Part shown: positions 34,011-45,605 of the stretch, piece by piece
Position numbering within the stretch: the first letter of the stretch is position 1
Layout: the number at the start of each line of letters is the position of its first letter
Source: Wolfiporia cocos
Taxonomy: Eukaryota; Basidiomycota; Agaricomycetes; Polyporales; Phaeolaceae
Reading direction: 5' to 3'
DNA: 64,000 bases
Assembly (NCBI GenBank): GCA_029448655.1
Contig: JACCLO010000005.1
Location: forward strand, 310,001-374,000
The notes under the pieces: generated by a model
The model's input: the letters and a program-made list of their open reading frames with translations, nothing else
Databases searched by the model: none
Told to the model about the DNA's origin: nothing
Program-made: the position numbers and the translations under genes

Positions 34011-37000
34011 GTATGTGTTCTACTCCCTCTTTCAGTATTGTATTCCGGGGAAGAACGAGCGGCTCAGTCTGGGCAGTTGAGCCGCTCCTTTGGCTTGTGA
34101 TGCAGCCAAGATCACATTTTTATCCTTGTATGAGCGGAGCCGTGCGTGCGGACGCGACGTTCATGCGGCAATGCGGGTTTCGCCTGACGGGTTCTCGCTC
34201 ATCTCGCCTGGGCGGATGACTGGTTATTGTGCGCACTATTAACTACAATTTGAATGTTCTGTATTTGTCATCTCTGCTAGCGCATGCGCAGTTACATTCA
34301 CTGCGTGTTGTCCTGCACTCTTCTTCGTCCTCCTCGTTGAGTCGCTCTTTCCCCACGCTGCGCCATGATGGGCTGTCGATCGGTCGCTTTAAGGGTCGAA
34401 GGCACACTGATGCAGCACGGCCCTCGCACGAGGAAATATTCATTTGAAACTCTGAACGGCGCCGCGGCGATTGTCCGGGGTGCTGATGGATCGACCGGTC
34501 TACCTATCCCGCTTTGCGTGGATATAGCCCCGCTCGCCCTGTTATTCAATTTTTCATTCTGTCTGTGTTCGAGCATTCCTCCTTTGAGAATCCCCGTTTC
34601 AATTGTGCATGCTCTCAGCCTGCGATGTTGATTTGCGTATACATTCCAAGTGCTACTTGGCATAGTGCATGCCTCATTCAAAATGATTTTGCACCCTGTG
34701 GCGTTATGCATTGGGAGCTCGCCGGCTGCATCGTGTTCTGCTGTGCCTTGACAGGGTCAATCATGTGCCTTGCACGCATGGTCACAGTCCGTATTTGCTT
34801 AAACCTGCGTTGACATGCTGCTTCTCTGCATCATTACACCATCTGTTTTCACACGAGATTTCCGATAATGCATTTTGCACAGATGGATATGCATATTGCT
34901 TGCTTCGTTGCATGACTGCTGCGGTGCACTACCATGTGTTCTCGTCCAGATGGCCAAAGACGCCCTCCATGTTTCGCAGAGCCTCTCCACTACAAACCCT
35001 TGCTCTTCTTTGGAATTTACCACGGTAGCTCTGATGATACTACGCGCCTTCGAGCTAACGCTATGACACGTCATACGCTTCTCATTGCCTGCTGAGCCTT
35101 GATTGCGCCCGTTTTCGACCCTGGCTCTTCTCTTCCTGAGCTCTCCTTTTGTAGACATCCCAAGCTTTGGGTCGTTCCCGTCCTTGGAATTGATTCCGCT
35201 CGTTCTCATATCCTACAGTAAAAGGCTGACAAAAATATCAAATTTCTAGAATTACAATTATCTCCTGCAAGATGTCATACGGTCTAGTCTGGGCTTGTTG
35301 TGAACGCGAGACCCGCATCCGACGGGGTGCGGACGAGAAGGGACGTTGATACAAGCTTCAAGCCGCACTATACGCATCCGACAAGCGAATGCGACGACGG
35401 ATCCTCCGATGCATGTAACGCTATTTTGAACTATTTATCAGAACCGTGGCCGTAAGTGACAGAGCACCAAACGGATACGACTGGCGATGGATAGAATTTG
35501 ATCTACTACGACTTCTTTCGTGCCTCCGGGTGGTCATGCGATCACCGACGGCGAACTCATAACGTTCGTAAATTTCACTTTCATTAATCATCTTGGAGCA
35601 TCTGTGTACTGACAGCAGTGAAGCAGGGCGTGACTGTCTCGTCGACTGTAGGCATTGCCATTACATACCTACCACGAAAGCTAATAGCAAATGCAATTGC
35701 ATTTGTACTGACAGTGTCTGACATCGGTGGCGCTGAGCGAAGTCATATGATCCGATGGGGCTCCGACATATCAATGTCGATTTCAATTGAGGTGTAGCAT
35801 TCGAGCCACAGAATTGAAGCTTGGAGGCTTGTTCACCCCAGATGCGTGGATTTTCTTCTATTCGCATGTCTACACCGGCGATATGCCCGTTCACGCTAGC
35901 CCCTGTTTCTGTTGCGTTACCCCGGACATGCTCCAGGATCCTTCGTGTTGTGGCATGAGTGCTGAGAACTCGACTTCGGGATCTATATCAGACAAATGTC
36001 GGTGGAGCGGCGATCAAGAATCGTGATATCGTGCTCTTTGTGGCACATTAATTTGGGCATTGTGCAATGTTACCGTGGGGTAATGCATCTTGCTGCAGGT
36101 GGTTACAAATGTACATGCGGCTTTGACAACATCTTCACTGCAGACGCAAGATGTTCAAAGCGCGCGCGAAGACTCCTTGCATTCGGTGCTTATCAATAGC
36201 CGACAACGGCGAAGGCGCTGATGGCACCTGTCGCGGCGCAATAGATATCGTTGATATTAAAAGGACGCTTGAACATGACTGCGCTTAGTATGCACAAGCT
36301 GAGGATGGAAAGCTACGAGACCTGCAACGCAGTTAAAATGTGTGAGGCGGAATATAGATGAACCAGCCCTCTGGGCTTTCAGTGGTGTCCGAACTGCTAC
36401 GTAACGTTTTGTCCATGATAATTTCTTTAGACGCCAATCAAAGACGGCTACGTTATCGATAACGCATTTGCGCAGTCTGTATAGCCCTGACATTAGTCCA
36501 GCGTTTGCATCGAAGCTCGAGCTGCGATTCTGGTTGATTGTAATGGCAAACTCACAATGCTGAAACGCGACAGCAAGGCCGGGAGCGGACAACAACGATA
36601 AGTGTTATCGGGGCAATCATAATGTCAGTCGCCGAGGAAAGGGTTATCGTGAATGATGCGAACGCCCGTATGTGACTAGAAGGGCTTAAGCGCAACGGTC
36701 GCAGGCGGGCTCAGGGCTCACGCGGAGAATACTGCTGAACAGAGCGGACAGAAGACATATTAGCGGCAGTTAGGGCGGTGGAGCGCGCACTGCGCACAGC
36801 TGCTAGTGCGTACTGCATTGGCAAGTACTGCAGCGATCACATAGATGTTGCAATCGCGCTACCATTACACGCGTATCAACTAGCCAAATGCGCATGTCGA
36901 GGCGACGCGCCCGGACATCTGCTCCATGAATAGCTTATCTGCTTGCCAAGGCCGATCCGACGTCGAGATGTGCACCTTGAGCCAAAATCACGGGCAGCCT

Positions 37001-37487
37001 CCGCGAGCGGAACGGAGCGTAGACGCTCTCTTTAGCGCGTCGCTCCCCAATCGGGGAAGCATCAGAAAGTTGCGGCAAAGAAGCGGGCATCGCGATCGTA
37101 ACGCCTTGAGCGTCTACAGCACCGCTACCATCATTCCTGGCGTCTATGAGCTTTCCTGCATGCAGACCCTCAAACATGCGGAGACAATATGCAATATCCG
37201 AGAGATGACCGCACCGATATCGCAATGCTCGCACACGTAACTGTGACTCTGCAATGATGTCGAGGAAGCGCTGGCTTCATTGCTTGAATAGTCTGTGATT
37301 TCGAATTCCAGTAAGAACGATGTTACGGTGGTGTTGTGTCCTTTATGTGATAGAATACATCTGTTAGCCCTGCACTCGAAGGTCACACAGAGGGGAACGG
37401 CGACCCGCGACCCAGAGCTATCTAACGCTTCACGCTTCATGTAGTTGGCTCGGAAGCTGTGCAGGACTGCCACTCACAGGCGGATCC
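34011..37487. other. Intergenic, 3.5 kb, no gene recognised
   Basis: Neither strand shows a frame with a known domain or a consistent multi-exon model. This lies between the end of the first duplicated arm and the serine racemase-like gene. It could contain the eroded end of the arm, but I see no direct evidence. Confidence 0.5.
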
Positions 37488-38674
37488 TCAGCCACACCAG
37501 GGTAGTGACTTCGACAGGTCTACGTTTCCGCCGCTGATGATTACGCCGACGGGGCCCTTGATGTCCAACGCCTGGAAGGCGGGAGTACGTACCGCCGCGA
37601 ATGCAGCGGCTCCGCTGGGCTCCACTACAAGCTTCAGACGCTCCCACATGAGCCGCATGGCCTGAGCGATTTCCTGTCCAAACCCAGTCATTGGGTGTGC
37701 ACGCGTACCCAAGACCCCGCCCGTACCTCGTCCGATACCACGATCACACGCTCGACCTTCTCCCGAATTACAGGGAAGTTGAGCGCCCCCACGGGCGTGC
37801 GCAGCCCGTCGGCGATCGTGTCCGCCTGCACGTCCTCGACACGCCGCCCGTCCGCCAGCCCGCGCGCGCAGTCGTCCGCACCCCGCGGCTCCGCGCCGAA
37901 CACGCGCACGCCCGTGCCCTCCGCAGCGAGCGCCGTGCCCGCCAACAGGCCGCCACCGCCGACAGGCGCGACGACCGCGGCGAGCGGCTCTGGCGCCTGC
38001 TCGAGCAGCTCGAGTAGCGCCGTGCCCTGGCCGAGGATCGTGTTCGCCGCGTCGTATGGCGGGACGAAGGTCGCACCGGTGCGCGCCTGCACCGCAGCCA
38101 GCGCCGCGGCGCGCGCCGGTGCGCTGGGCGCGCAGAAGGTGATCTCCGCGCCGTACGCGCGCACGGCGGCGATCTTTGGCGCGGCTGAGTTGTCCGGCTG
38201 GGACAGCGTCCCGCGTCAGCCGGGCGAACAATTCAGCGGCGGATAGGCGGAGGAACAGAGGGGAGGGCTGACCATGACGACGTAGCATTTCACGCCGCGC
38301 TCCCTGGCCGCGAGCGCCAGTGCACCCGCATGGTTGCCTGCATTCGAGGGCGCAAATGCGGGTTATCAGTGCGCTGGGGCCGGCAGCGTGCGGCGGAGGC
38401 GCTGCTTGCCTGAGCTGTGGGTGCAGACGCCCCGGGTGAGTTCTTCCGCTGTGAGGCAGCTCAGGCTGTAGCTTGCTCCGCGGAATTTGAAGGCGCCGCC
38501 TTTCTGCAAGTTCTCCGCCTTGAAATAGAGCGTGTTCCCGTTTGGCAGAGCCGCGGAAAGGCTAGAAGAAGTGACTATCGGCGTGCGATGGATGAGCGGC
38601 GCGATTATTTGGTGCGCCGCCTGTACAGACGAACGTGCGAGAGGGAGAGGAGGGTTAGACGCGGTACCGGACAT
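37488..38674 (-). CDS. Serine racemase / threonine dehydratase-like PLP enzyme
   Basis: Exons in transcript order: 38410..38674, 38273..38337, 37727..38197, 37488..37673, giving 328 aa, the usual length of eukaryotic serine racemase. The fold-type II PLP blocks are present: the Schiff-base lysine in GGAFKFRGA, the substrate loop SSGNHAGALA, the phosphate-binding glycine loop GGGGLLAG, the EP(S)GAA block and the terminal SGGNVD. It would interconvert or deaminate serine/threonine in the cytosol. Intron 1 (38338..38409) begins with GC rather than GT (donor G|GCAAGC), a recognised minor class. A possible GTACGT donor inside exon 4 was not used because the frame reads through into conserved sequence. 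Racemase versus dehydratase cannot be decided by eye. Confidence 0.9.
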
Positions 38675-39503
38675 GTTCAACTGGCTAGAGGAGAGACCTC
38701 GAAGCGGATTATCGATGATACAGTGTAAATTGGAGATCCGCGACTGATCCTACCACTCGGCAATTCCCGTGCGCGAGTCGGATTGAAAGCAAAGATACTC
38801 AAAGCAGCCTAGACATAGTCTAGGGAGATAGGTACACAAGATGCAGGATAGCCCAGATTCAATAGAAGCCACACCTCCAACAAGCTCTGCATTGTAATCG
38901 GCTGACACTTAGCCTTAATTTGAACAGCTGCTGGAGCGTTCACTACAGTTAGCGTATCTGCCCACCAGAGGAAGCAATAGTCCGCGGAGATAGAACAGCT
39001 TCTCAGCGGTCCTGCTGTTGTCGCGACCTGGGCGAGAAATGGCCGAGAAGACCGACCGTGACACAGAGCGTTCGGTGAGGGTTCGGTTGGGCCGTCAGCA
39101 GTGTCAAATTCAGATTTTCCTCGTCCCGCCAGGTGATAACAGCTCTATAGGGGCCCAGGCTGGTGCGTAAGTTGCTCGATAATCCGAGTGAGATGGACGA
39201 GTTCAAGAGAGAGCGCGATGCACAATGGCGTCCGTCACGTCGTCTGTGATGGTGCCGTGACCGGTGACAATACTACGTGTTCCCATCGCATTCGTTGAGC
39301 TCGCCGAGTGACACGGCGAACGCATGCCCTCGACACGCGGCTCGTGCAATATCACACCTCCCTCGAGAGCCCGCTGCGCGAAAGAACGGGTCCGAGTATT
39401 ATCCGAGCGTGGGTCTGAGATCAAGCTCGCTTTCGGCCGGCAAGCAAGAGAGTCGCTGGCCGTCTCCACGACGTCCATCTTTCACATCGCCCGACCTCTA
39501 CGG
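38675..39503. other. Divergent intergenic
   Basis: 829 bp between the serine racemase-like gene (-) and the phosphoesterase gene (+), holding both promoters. No specific element is recognised. Confidence 0.5.
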
Positions 39504-40753
39504 ATGTCCAGCGAGACCGAGACCGGCGCGCCCACCGACACGGGCAACGCAGTGTCCGAATCCGGCCCCACGAGCGTGCTGCGCACGCCGACGACGGTCG
39601 TCCACCTGGAGTACGACGCCGCGGCGCCGCCGCCCGCGCCGGGCGCAGGCTGGACGCGCTTCGTGTGTGTCAGCGACACGCACACGCGCGCGGTGCGCGT
39701 GCCGCCGGGGGACGTGCTCCTGCACGGCGGGGACCTGACGCACTCGGGCAAGGTCGCCGAGTTCGAGGGCGTGCTCGCGTGGCTCGGCGCGCTGCCGCAC
39801 GCGGCCAAGATGTGAGTCGCTGTCCTCTGCGCCGCGGGCCGCGGGCTGAGCTGCGCGCGCGGGGCGTGGTGAGCATCATCGCGGGGAACCACGACCTCTC
39901 GCTCGATGGCCACGATGGCTGGTACGACAGGAACTGGCGCAGGTGGCACGAGTCGGCGAAGAAGCAGGCATGTGCCGCGTTGCTGCTGTCTGGCGGTGGA
40001 TCTGATGTCTATGTGTCGCTGCTGCAGGACGTCGCCCGGATCCGAGAGCTACTGCAGGGCCCCAAGGCGGCCCAGGCGGGCATCGTGTACTTGGAAGACA
40101 GGAAGTACGAATTTCAAGCGAAGGAGAACGGCCGGATGTGGAGTATCTATGGCTCCCCTGTGCGCGGTCACTGACCGCTTCATGTACGTATTCTGCTGCT
40201 TACTCGGCTCCGCGACAGTGGTCTCCCTGGTTCATGGACTGGGGGTTCAACTACGAGCGCGGCGAGGAGGCTGATCGTGAGTCCACTCAACCAACCTCGA
40301 CAGATCGGGGTAGCAGCGCTGACGAACAAGCAGAACGCGTCGCAGCGTTTCCCAAGGCGGACATCCTGTCAGTGCATAGTGCACTAGTTTGACAGCGGGC
40401 GTGCACTAATAGGGTGACGCCGCAGGCTTACACACGGACCGCCGCACGAGATACTCGACAAGACGATACACGAAGAGCATGTCGGGTGCGAATCGCTCCT
40501 CGCCTGCTTGCCATCGCTGCGCCCGCGCCTGCACCTGTTCGGACACATCCACGAAGACCATGGCGCGATCATCAAACAGTGGTCGGGGCCCGGTGACGGA
40601 AGTGGCGGGGACACCCAGGCCGGCCAGACGGTATTCGTGAATGCAGCACAGTGGCCAATGGGGCCTAGGTCGCGAGGCCCTGAGGGTAAACGTGTCCGGT
40701 TTGGAGAGGCGCCGTTCCAGCCTGTTATCGTGGATCTGCTGGATGAGGTCTAA
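39504..40753 (+). CDS. Calcineurin-like metallophosphoesterase
   Basis: Exons 39504..39811, 39874..39967, 40028..40159, 40219..40276, 40334..40367 and 40426..40753 give 317 aa. All metal-binding blocks of the family are present in order: D-x-H as SDTHTR, GD as LHGGDLTHSG, GNHD as IIAGNHDLS, the THGPPH histidine, and GHIH as LFGHIHEDHG. Overall it resembles fungal relatives of animal MPPED1/2 (cyclic-nucleotide or general phosphodiesterases). The 60-nt segment 39968..40027 is read as a GC-AG intron (CAG|GCATGT). It is in frame without stops, so retention would insert 20 residues that do not fit the family. The exon-5 acceptor is ambiguous by one codon. The substrate is unknown. Confidence 0.9.
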
Positions 40754-41949
40754 GTCCTGCGCTTAGCAGGAATGTTTCTTTGCTGTACATGTGGCGTCCG
40801 CCGATATTGCACGTTTTTGCTCTTGCAAAGTGCCAAGCGTACACATTGGCAGTCATCAATTGGGTAGCATCACTCAATATACAACCTCGTAGATGCGCTC
40901 TGAAGCCGTTTCACGGAGGCCAATTTGAGATGTAACCCTACATGTGCAAATTTGGAAGTTCGTCATTGCTATGTGACATTTGATCACCGGCGTTTCCGCA
41001 TTGAAGCTTTTGAGCACGACTTCCACCTTGCAACAATATTACGTGTCTACCCTTATCTAATGCAGCAGTCGTTTAGGAGTCTGGACAGATCGGGTCGCCG
41101 GGACGACAGATCTGAAATTATCAGTGAAAGTTGACCAGCGGATTACGGTATCTCTTTGCATACCACCGTGATGCCGAGCATGCGTGAGATTGTACGGCAT
41201 GCATTGTGGAGATGAAAGGTGTGGTGCCGACCCTCAGCTGCGACTGAATTGTTCATTTGCATCCACGTGGCAAGGGTGGACTTGGCCACGGGTGGCGCCG
41301 GGTGGCTGTGTCGCTCATCTGTCGCAAGAGGAGGAGGGACTGACGAGGCACGGAATAGGCGCCGGTAGCTGTGCATGTCAGACACGAAACAAGCAACGAG
41401 TGTGTTCCCGACGGTCGCTGCTGGTGTCCAATTGCACATTCGCGGCGGAACGGTATACGCCGTCCGATCGCGAGAAGCACGAGGGCCGCGGCTGCCTGCG
41501 ACCGCGACGACTTTCACGCCCGGTGCGCATTTCGATATGATGCGCACAATAGAGACTCGACTCGACGGTGATGGATCCTCACCCTGAGCGCCGTCTCTAT
41601 ACGGACTAGCCCGCTGCTCGCGCCCGGATTTCATCGAGATGACATGGCAGCCCTACTGCCACCGCCGCCCGGAGCGCCCCCGCAGCTGCAGCGCTGCCCA
41701 CCGAAGCGAACGGCCACTCTTGCTGTGCCGCTGTGCCAGCATCACGGTCCAGGCTGCATCAATCACGGAAATAGTCGCTAGCATGATCGCGCAGAAACGC
41801 AATCGAACATGGACTCCTACCGGGTAAGATCCGAATGCGCCAGCGGCGGCGCGCACTTAAATACTCTGGCCCCCTCCGCCGACACCGCACCGCTGCACCG
41901 CACGTTGCACATACATCCCCCCTCACAGAGCCGTCACCTCACTTCGACA
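40754..41949. other. Intergenic, 1.2 kb
   Basis: 3' flank of the phosphoesterase and promoter of the next SDR. No gene or regulatory element is recognised. Confidence 0.5.
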
Positions 41950-43168
41950 ATGATCAACACGATCGACTACAACCGCAAGGTCTGGTTCATCACCGGTATG
42001 TCGCCTATTGCAGCCCGCGCCACAACCGTCCGTGCCCGCCACTGCGGCCGCCGCGTCGCGCTGCCCACCAGCAGCGCGCCTCGCAGCGGCCGCGGGACGG
42101 TGCACCGCGTCGCGCCGTGCCCGGGTACGCGTCACAGGCTGACCCGTACCCCTCCCCGCACACAGGCACCTCCTCAGGCTTTGGCAAGCGCCTCGTAGCG
42201 TCCGTGCTCGCGCGGGGAGACTATGTCATCGCGACGGTGCGCAACCTGCGCAGCTTCACGCTGCCCGACGGCGACCGCACGCGCCTGCGCATCCTCGTGC
42301 TCGACGTCTCGGACAGCATGGAGGTTGTCCAGAAGACGGTCGACGAGGCGCTCTCGTTCTGGGGCCGCATCGACGTCGTCGTCAACAACGCCGGGTACGG
42401 CGTCAAGACCATCCTCGAGGAGGGAGGGTGCGCGCCTCGTCTCTGCCGCCGCGGGCGATTCGCTGACGGCGTGTTTTAGCGCCCTCATGGCCATGCAGCA
42501 GTTCCAGACGAACATCTTCGGCGTCATGAACGTCACAAACGCCATCCTCCCTCACATGCGTGAGAGGCGGTCGGGAACCATCGTCATGATGGGAAGCCGG
42601 TCCGTCTGGAAGGCCGACACACCCGTAAGCACTTTACGACCAATTGATATCATGCCTAGCTGACGCCGATCCTTCGTCAGCTTGGCGGCTTTTACATCGC
42701 GTCAAAAGCAGCGGTACACGGTAAGCCCCGCCGGCCGTCCCTTTCGACGCGCGCCCGCTGACGAGCCCGGTCCGCGCAGCCCTCGGCGAGACGTACGCGA
42801 CCGAGCTCGCGTCCTTCAACGTGCGCGTCATGATCTGCGCGCCAGGCGCGTTCCGCACGGAGAACGTGCACAACGTGCCATACACGGCGAACGTGCACAT
42901 CCCCGCGTACGACGCGCTGCGCGAGGGCGCCATGAACCGCTTCCAGGCCGTGTCCAAGCACGCGCAGGGCGACCCCGCCAAGGCGATGGAGGTCCTCGTC
43001 GACGTCGTCCGCGGCGAGGGCGCCGCCAAGGGCCGCGAGCTGCCCCTGTATCTCATGCTCGGCAACATCACGTATACCCACGTCAGGGAACACTGCGACC
43101 GCCTCCTCAAGACGCTCGACGAGTGGGAGGACGTCGCGAAGGAGCTCGACTTCGACCCGGAGTGCTGA
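41950..43168 (+). CDS. Short-chain dehydrogenase/reductase (classical SDR)
   Basis: Exons 41950..41995, 42166..42427, 42480..42624, 42681..42720 and 42780..43168 give 293 aa. The cofactor loop TGTSSGFGK, DVSD, NNAGYG, catalytic serine block VMMGSRSVW and the YIASK Tyr-Lys dyad are all present, so it should be an active NAD(P)-dependent oxidoreductase, probably cytosolic. Arg in TVRN after strand 2 suggests NADP(H) preference. Intron 1 is 170 nt, three times the local norm; the others are 52-59 nt. It resembles fungal SDRs annotated as 17-beta-hydroxysteroid dehydrogenase-like, but the substrate is open. It is unrelated in detail to the SDR at 19858..21140. It lies in the unduplicated segment between the two inverted arms. 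Confidence 0.9.
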
Positions 43169-45605
43169 GCGGGCCTGTGTCGCGCGCCTGTGCATCTTGC
43201 GACTCTGACCTGGTGCTAGATGCATCTGTGGGCCCTGGACTGTTAGCCCGGGTATAGAAAACGCGGTCGTTCTATGACCGCACCGGAATATGTACATTAG
43301 TCATATACTTATTATTTCTACCATATGCTGCACGCGCCTTAGATAGCTGCGTCCCCTAGAATCTCTCCTGTCTTTCCCGTTCTTGCGCATGTTCGACACT
43401 ATGTAGCTATCGTCGTGTATGATCGATGATCCCCAGGCACAATCACGAATAGTTCCGCGGATTTCGATGCGTTACTCGCCGCACCTCTTGTGGCGCTACG
43501 GGCGCCGGCGATGTTCCGTTCACTGCGATTTTCTTCTATCCGAAGCGAAGCGTTTTGCTGATGGCTACAGTCAGCAATAGCACACCACTTCGGGTGGAGA
43601 TTGTCAGCGCAAAATCTGTTCTGGCTTTAGGGTCCATAGCTGAATAACAAACGAGCAACGCGACCAATAGATAGATGAATTCAAAGCAAAACTGACAAAG
43701 CACCCTGCAAATCAGATATCATCGGAAACTAAATACTCACGCGTTACATATCCCGGTCCAATTCCATTGGCTGTGGCGTTCGAGCCGCTCAGCATAACGC
43801 TCGCATCGGTGGTGGTGGTAAGCTGGCACACAGGCTATCCCTTATGCAGCTAAGGAGCTACGTCGTTGGCCTTCGAATGGAAACATGAGCGACTGTACCG
43901 CGGACGCTCGCTAAATTCCAATTGCGGGTCCGAAGCAGGACTCGTATCTGTGCTGTGGCGCTCGAGCCACACGCAGTCCGAGTCTCACCTTTTGCCAACA
44001 ATAGCTTTGTAAACCACTTTCCACTTCCATAACCGCAACTTAGATGGCGACGCGTCAGTTGGCGGGCGACTATCTATCTATGAGCGCGCACAACACGCAA
44101 CGATCAGAGGTTTGGCGACTTCCGAGCCCGGTCTTGACTCACCTCCGGGCTTGTGACTTGGACGCCACTCCGCAATACAATCCGATTCTCAGATTCTGCA
44201 CGAACCTTTTTTCAGGAAGACTTCTCTCCTGACTGCGCCGACGTCGGACGCGGCTAACACCCGACAAAGGTACTAAATTCTGGTCTCCAAATCATTCACT
44301 ACATTCAGTCAGCAATGCATGTTACAGTATTTCAATATGCTGTCAAGTACCCCAGAATTCGAAGGCTGGCTGGACGTGGATTACCCGATTGCTGATGACG
44401 CCTTACGCGTTACGGCCAGTCCGAGTTGTGCATGATCAGAGCGTTATACGTTGACGGCGAATTTCACCGTCCATTAATTTGGAACGTTGCACCGCATGGG
44501 GCTTTGGGAGGTGTTATCTAGTAGTTGTCGCCTATACAGATTAGGGAAGCTGTCATTGTATGCAGTAGCCATCCTTCGCTGTAGCCGCCCTTTCGAGGCA
44601 CCTCGCATATCCCGGATACGGCACTCAGCCTTCCTATGCTTCCTCTCCCGCGCTCCGCTTCATGCGTGCCCCAAAGTTCACGACAGACCAAGGTTGGACA
44701 GTATGGCGTCCTGCAGGACATAATTGTAATCCTGAAAGACATGGGGATAGTTGTTAGCGCCTGCGTTTGTAATGGAAGGACGATGAGAAGAATCAAGGGT
44801 TCGATAAGGGACGGACAAAGGCTCGGGCATAGCGAAGATACGAGCTCTGAATTGCATGAGCTAGCCTATTGAAGCGAAACAAGAGGGAAGACGCAATAGG
44901 CTCAGCCGGTATCGGACGTCGTGAAAGATCCTGACAAATGTCATGAACCAGGAGAATATTGACGCTTGAGAACGATGCGATGATTATGATGAAGCATGGA
45001 AAGCCACAAAGCAGAACAAGATGATATCACAAACGTCACGCGTGCCCTGCTCCAGTGAGCATAGCAGCGCTCAACATGCAGATAGTGGATCGAAGCGAAG
45101 GAGCTGAACCACTAGGGTTATGCGCAGCGCGGAAGGGAAGTTATCTTTGACAAGGAATCCCCACAGAATGAGCTACCGTTATTCGCAGACAGAAGCGACT
45201 AAACAGGAAAGAGTAATGTCTCATCATTCACAGTATGAACGATCAATGGAATGTGGTTTCAATATCTCAAGGAGGTGGCGGGCCAGGAAGAAAGACCGCG
45301 AGATGACGCGATGACGTACATAGAAACAGCGCAGACATTGGCAACGCGGATAAGAACCGGCCAGGAAGGCGGCGGGATCTCGGTACCGCCGAAGCGATAG
45401 ATGAAATTAAGGATTGACGATCAAAGAGCGCACGCTGTCGGGGCGAACCATCCAGCGAAGAGATTGAAGCGGAGATCAGAGCTTAGGGCAGCACAGCAAG
45501 AAGAAATTGAAATGACACCCGCAGCTCTAAAGCACGGATCACTAGATCGCTCATGCCGAGCCAAAGCAAGAATAGATCGTAGCGAACCAAGGCACGCACG
45601 CGCAC
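43169..45605. other. Intergenic, 2.4 kb, no gene recognised
   Basis: 3' flank of the SDR, including a small stem-loop at 43263-43281, followed by sequence with no supported coding frame up to the 3' end of PX-GH18 copy B. Confidence 0.5.

Noticed and set aside
34799..35209. 136-codon minus-strand frame as a gene
   Set aside because: Basic, low-information translation without family resemblance, start context or supporting splice sites.
19858..43168. The two SDR genes as another duplicated pair
   Set aside because: They differ in cofactor-loop sequence, exon structure and C-terminal blocks, and belong to different SDR subfamilies.
42692..43297. 201-codon minus-strand frame opposite the SDR
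   Set aside because: Shadow of the GC-rich SDR exon; the plus strand has all the SDR catalytic motifs.
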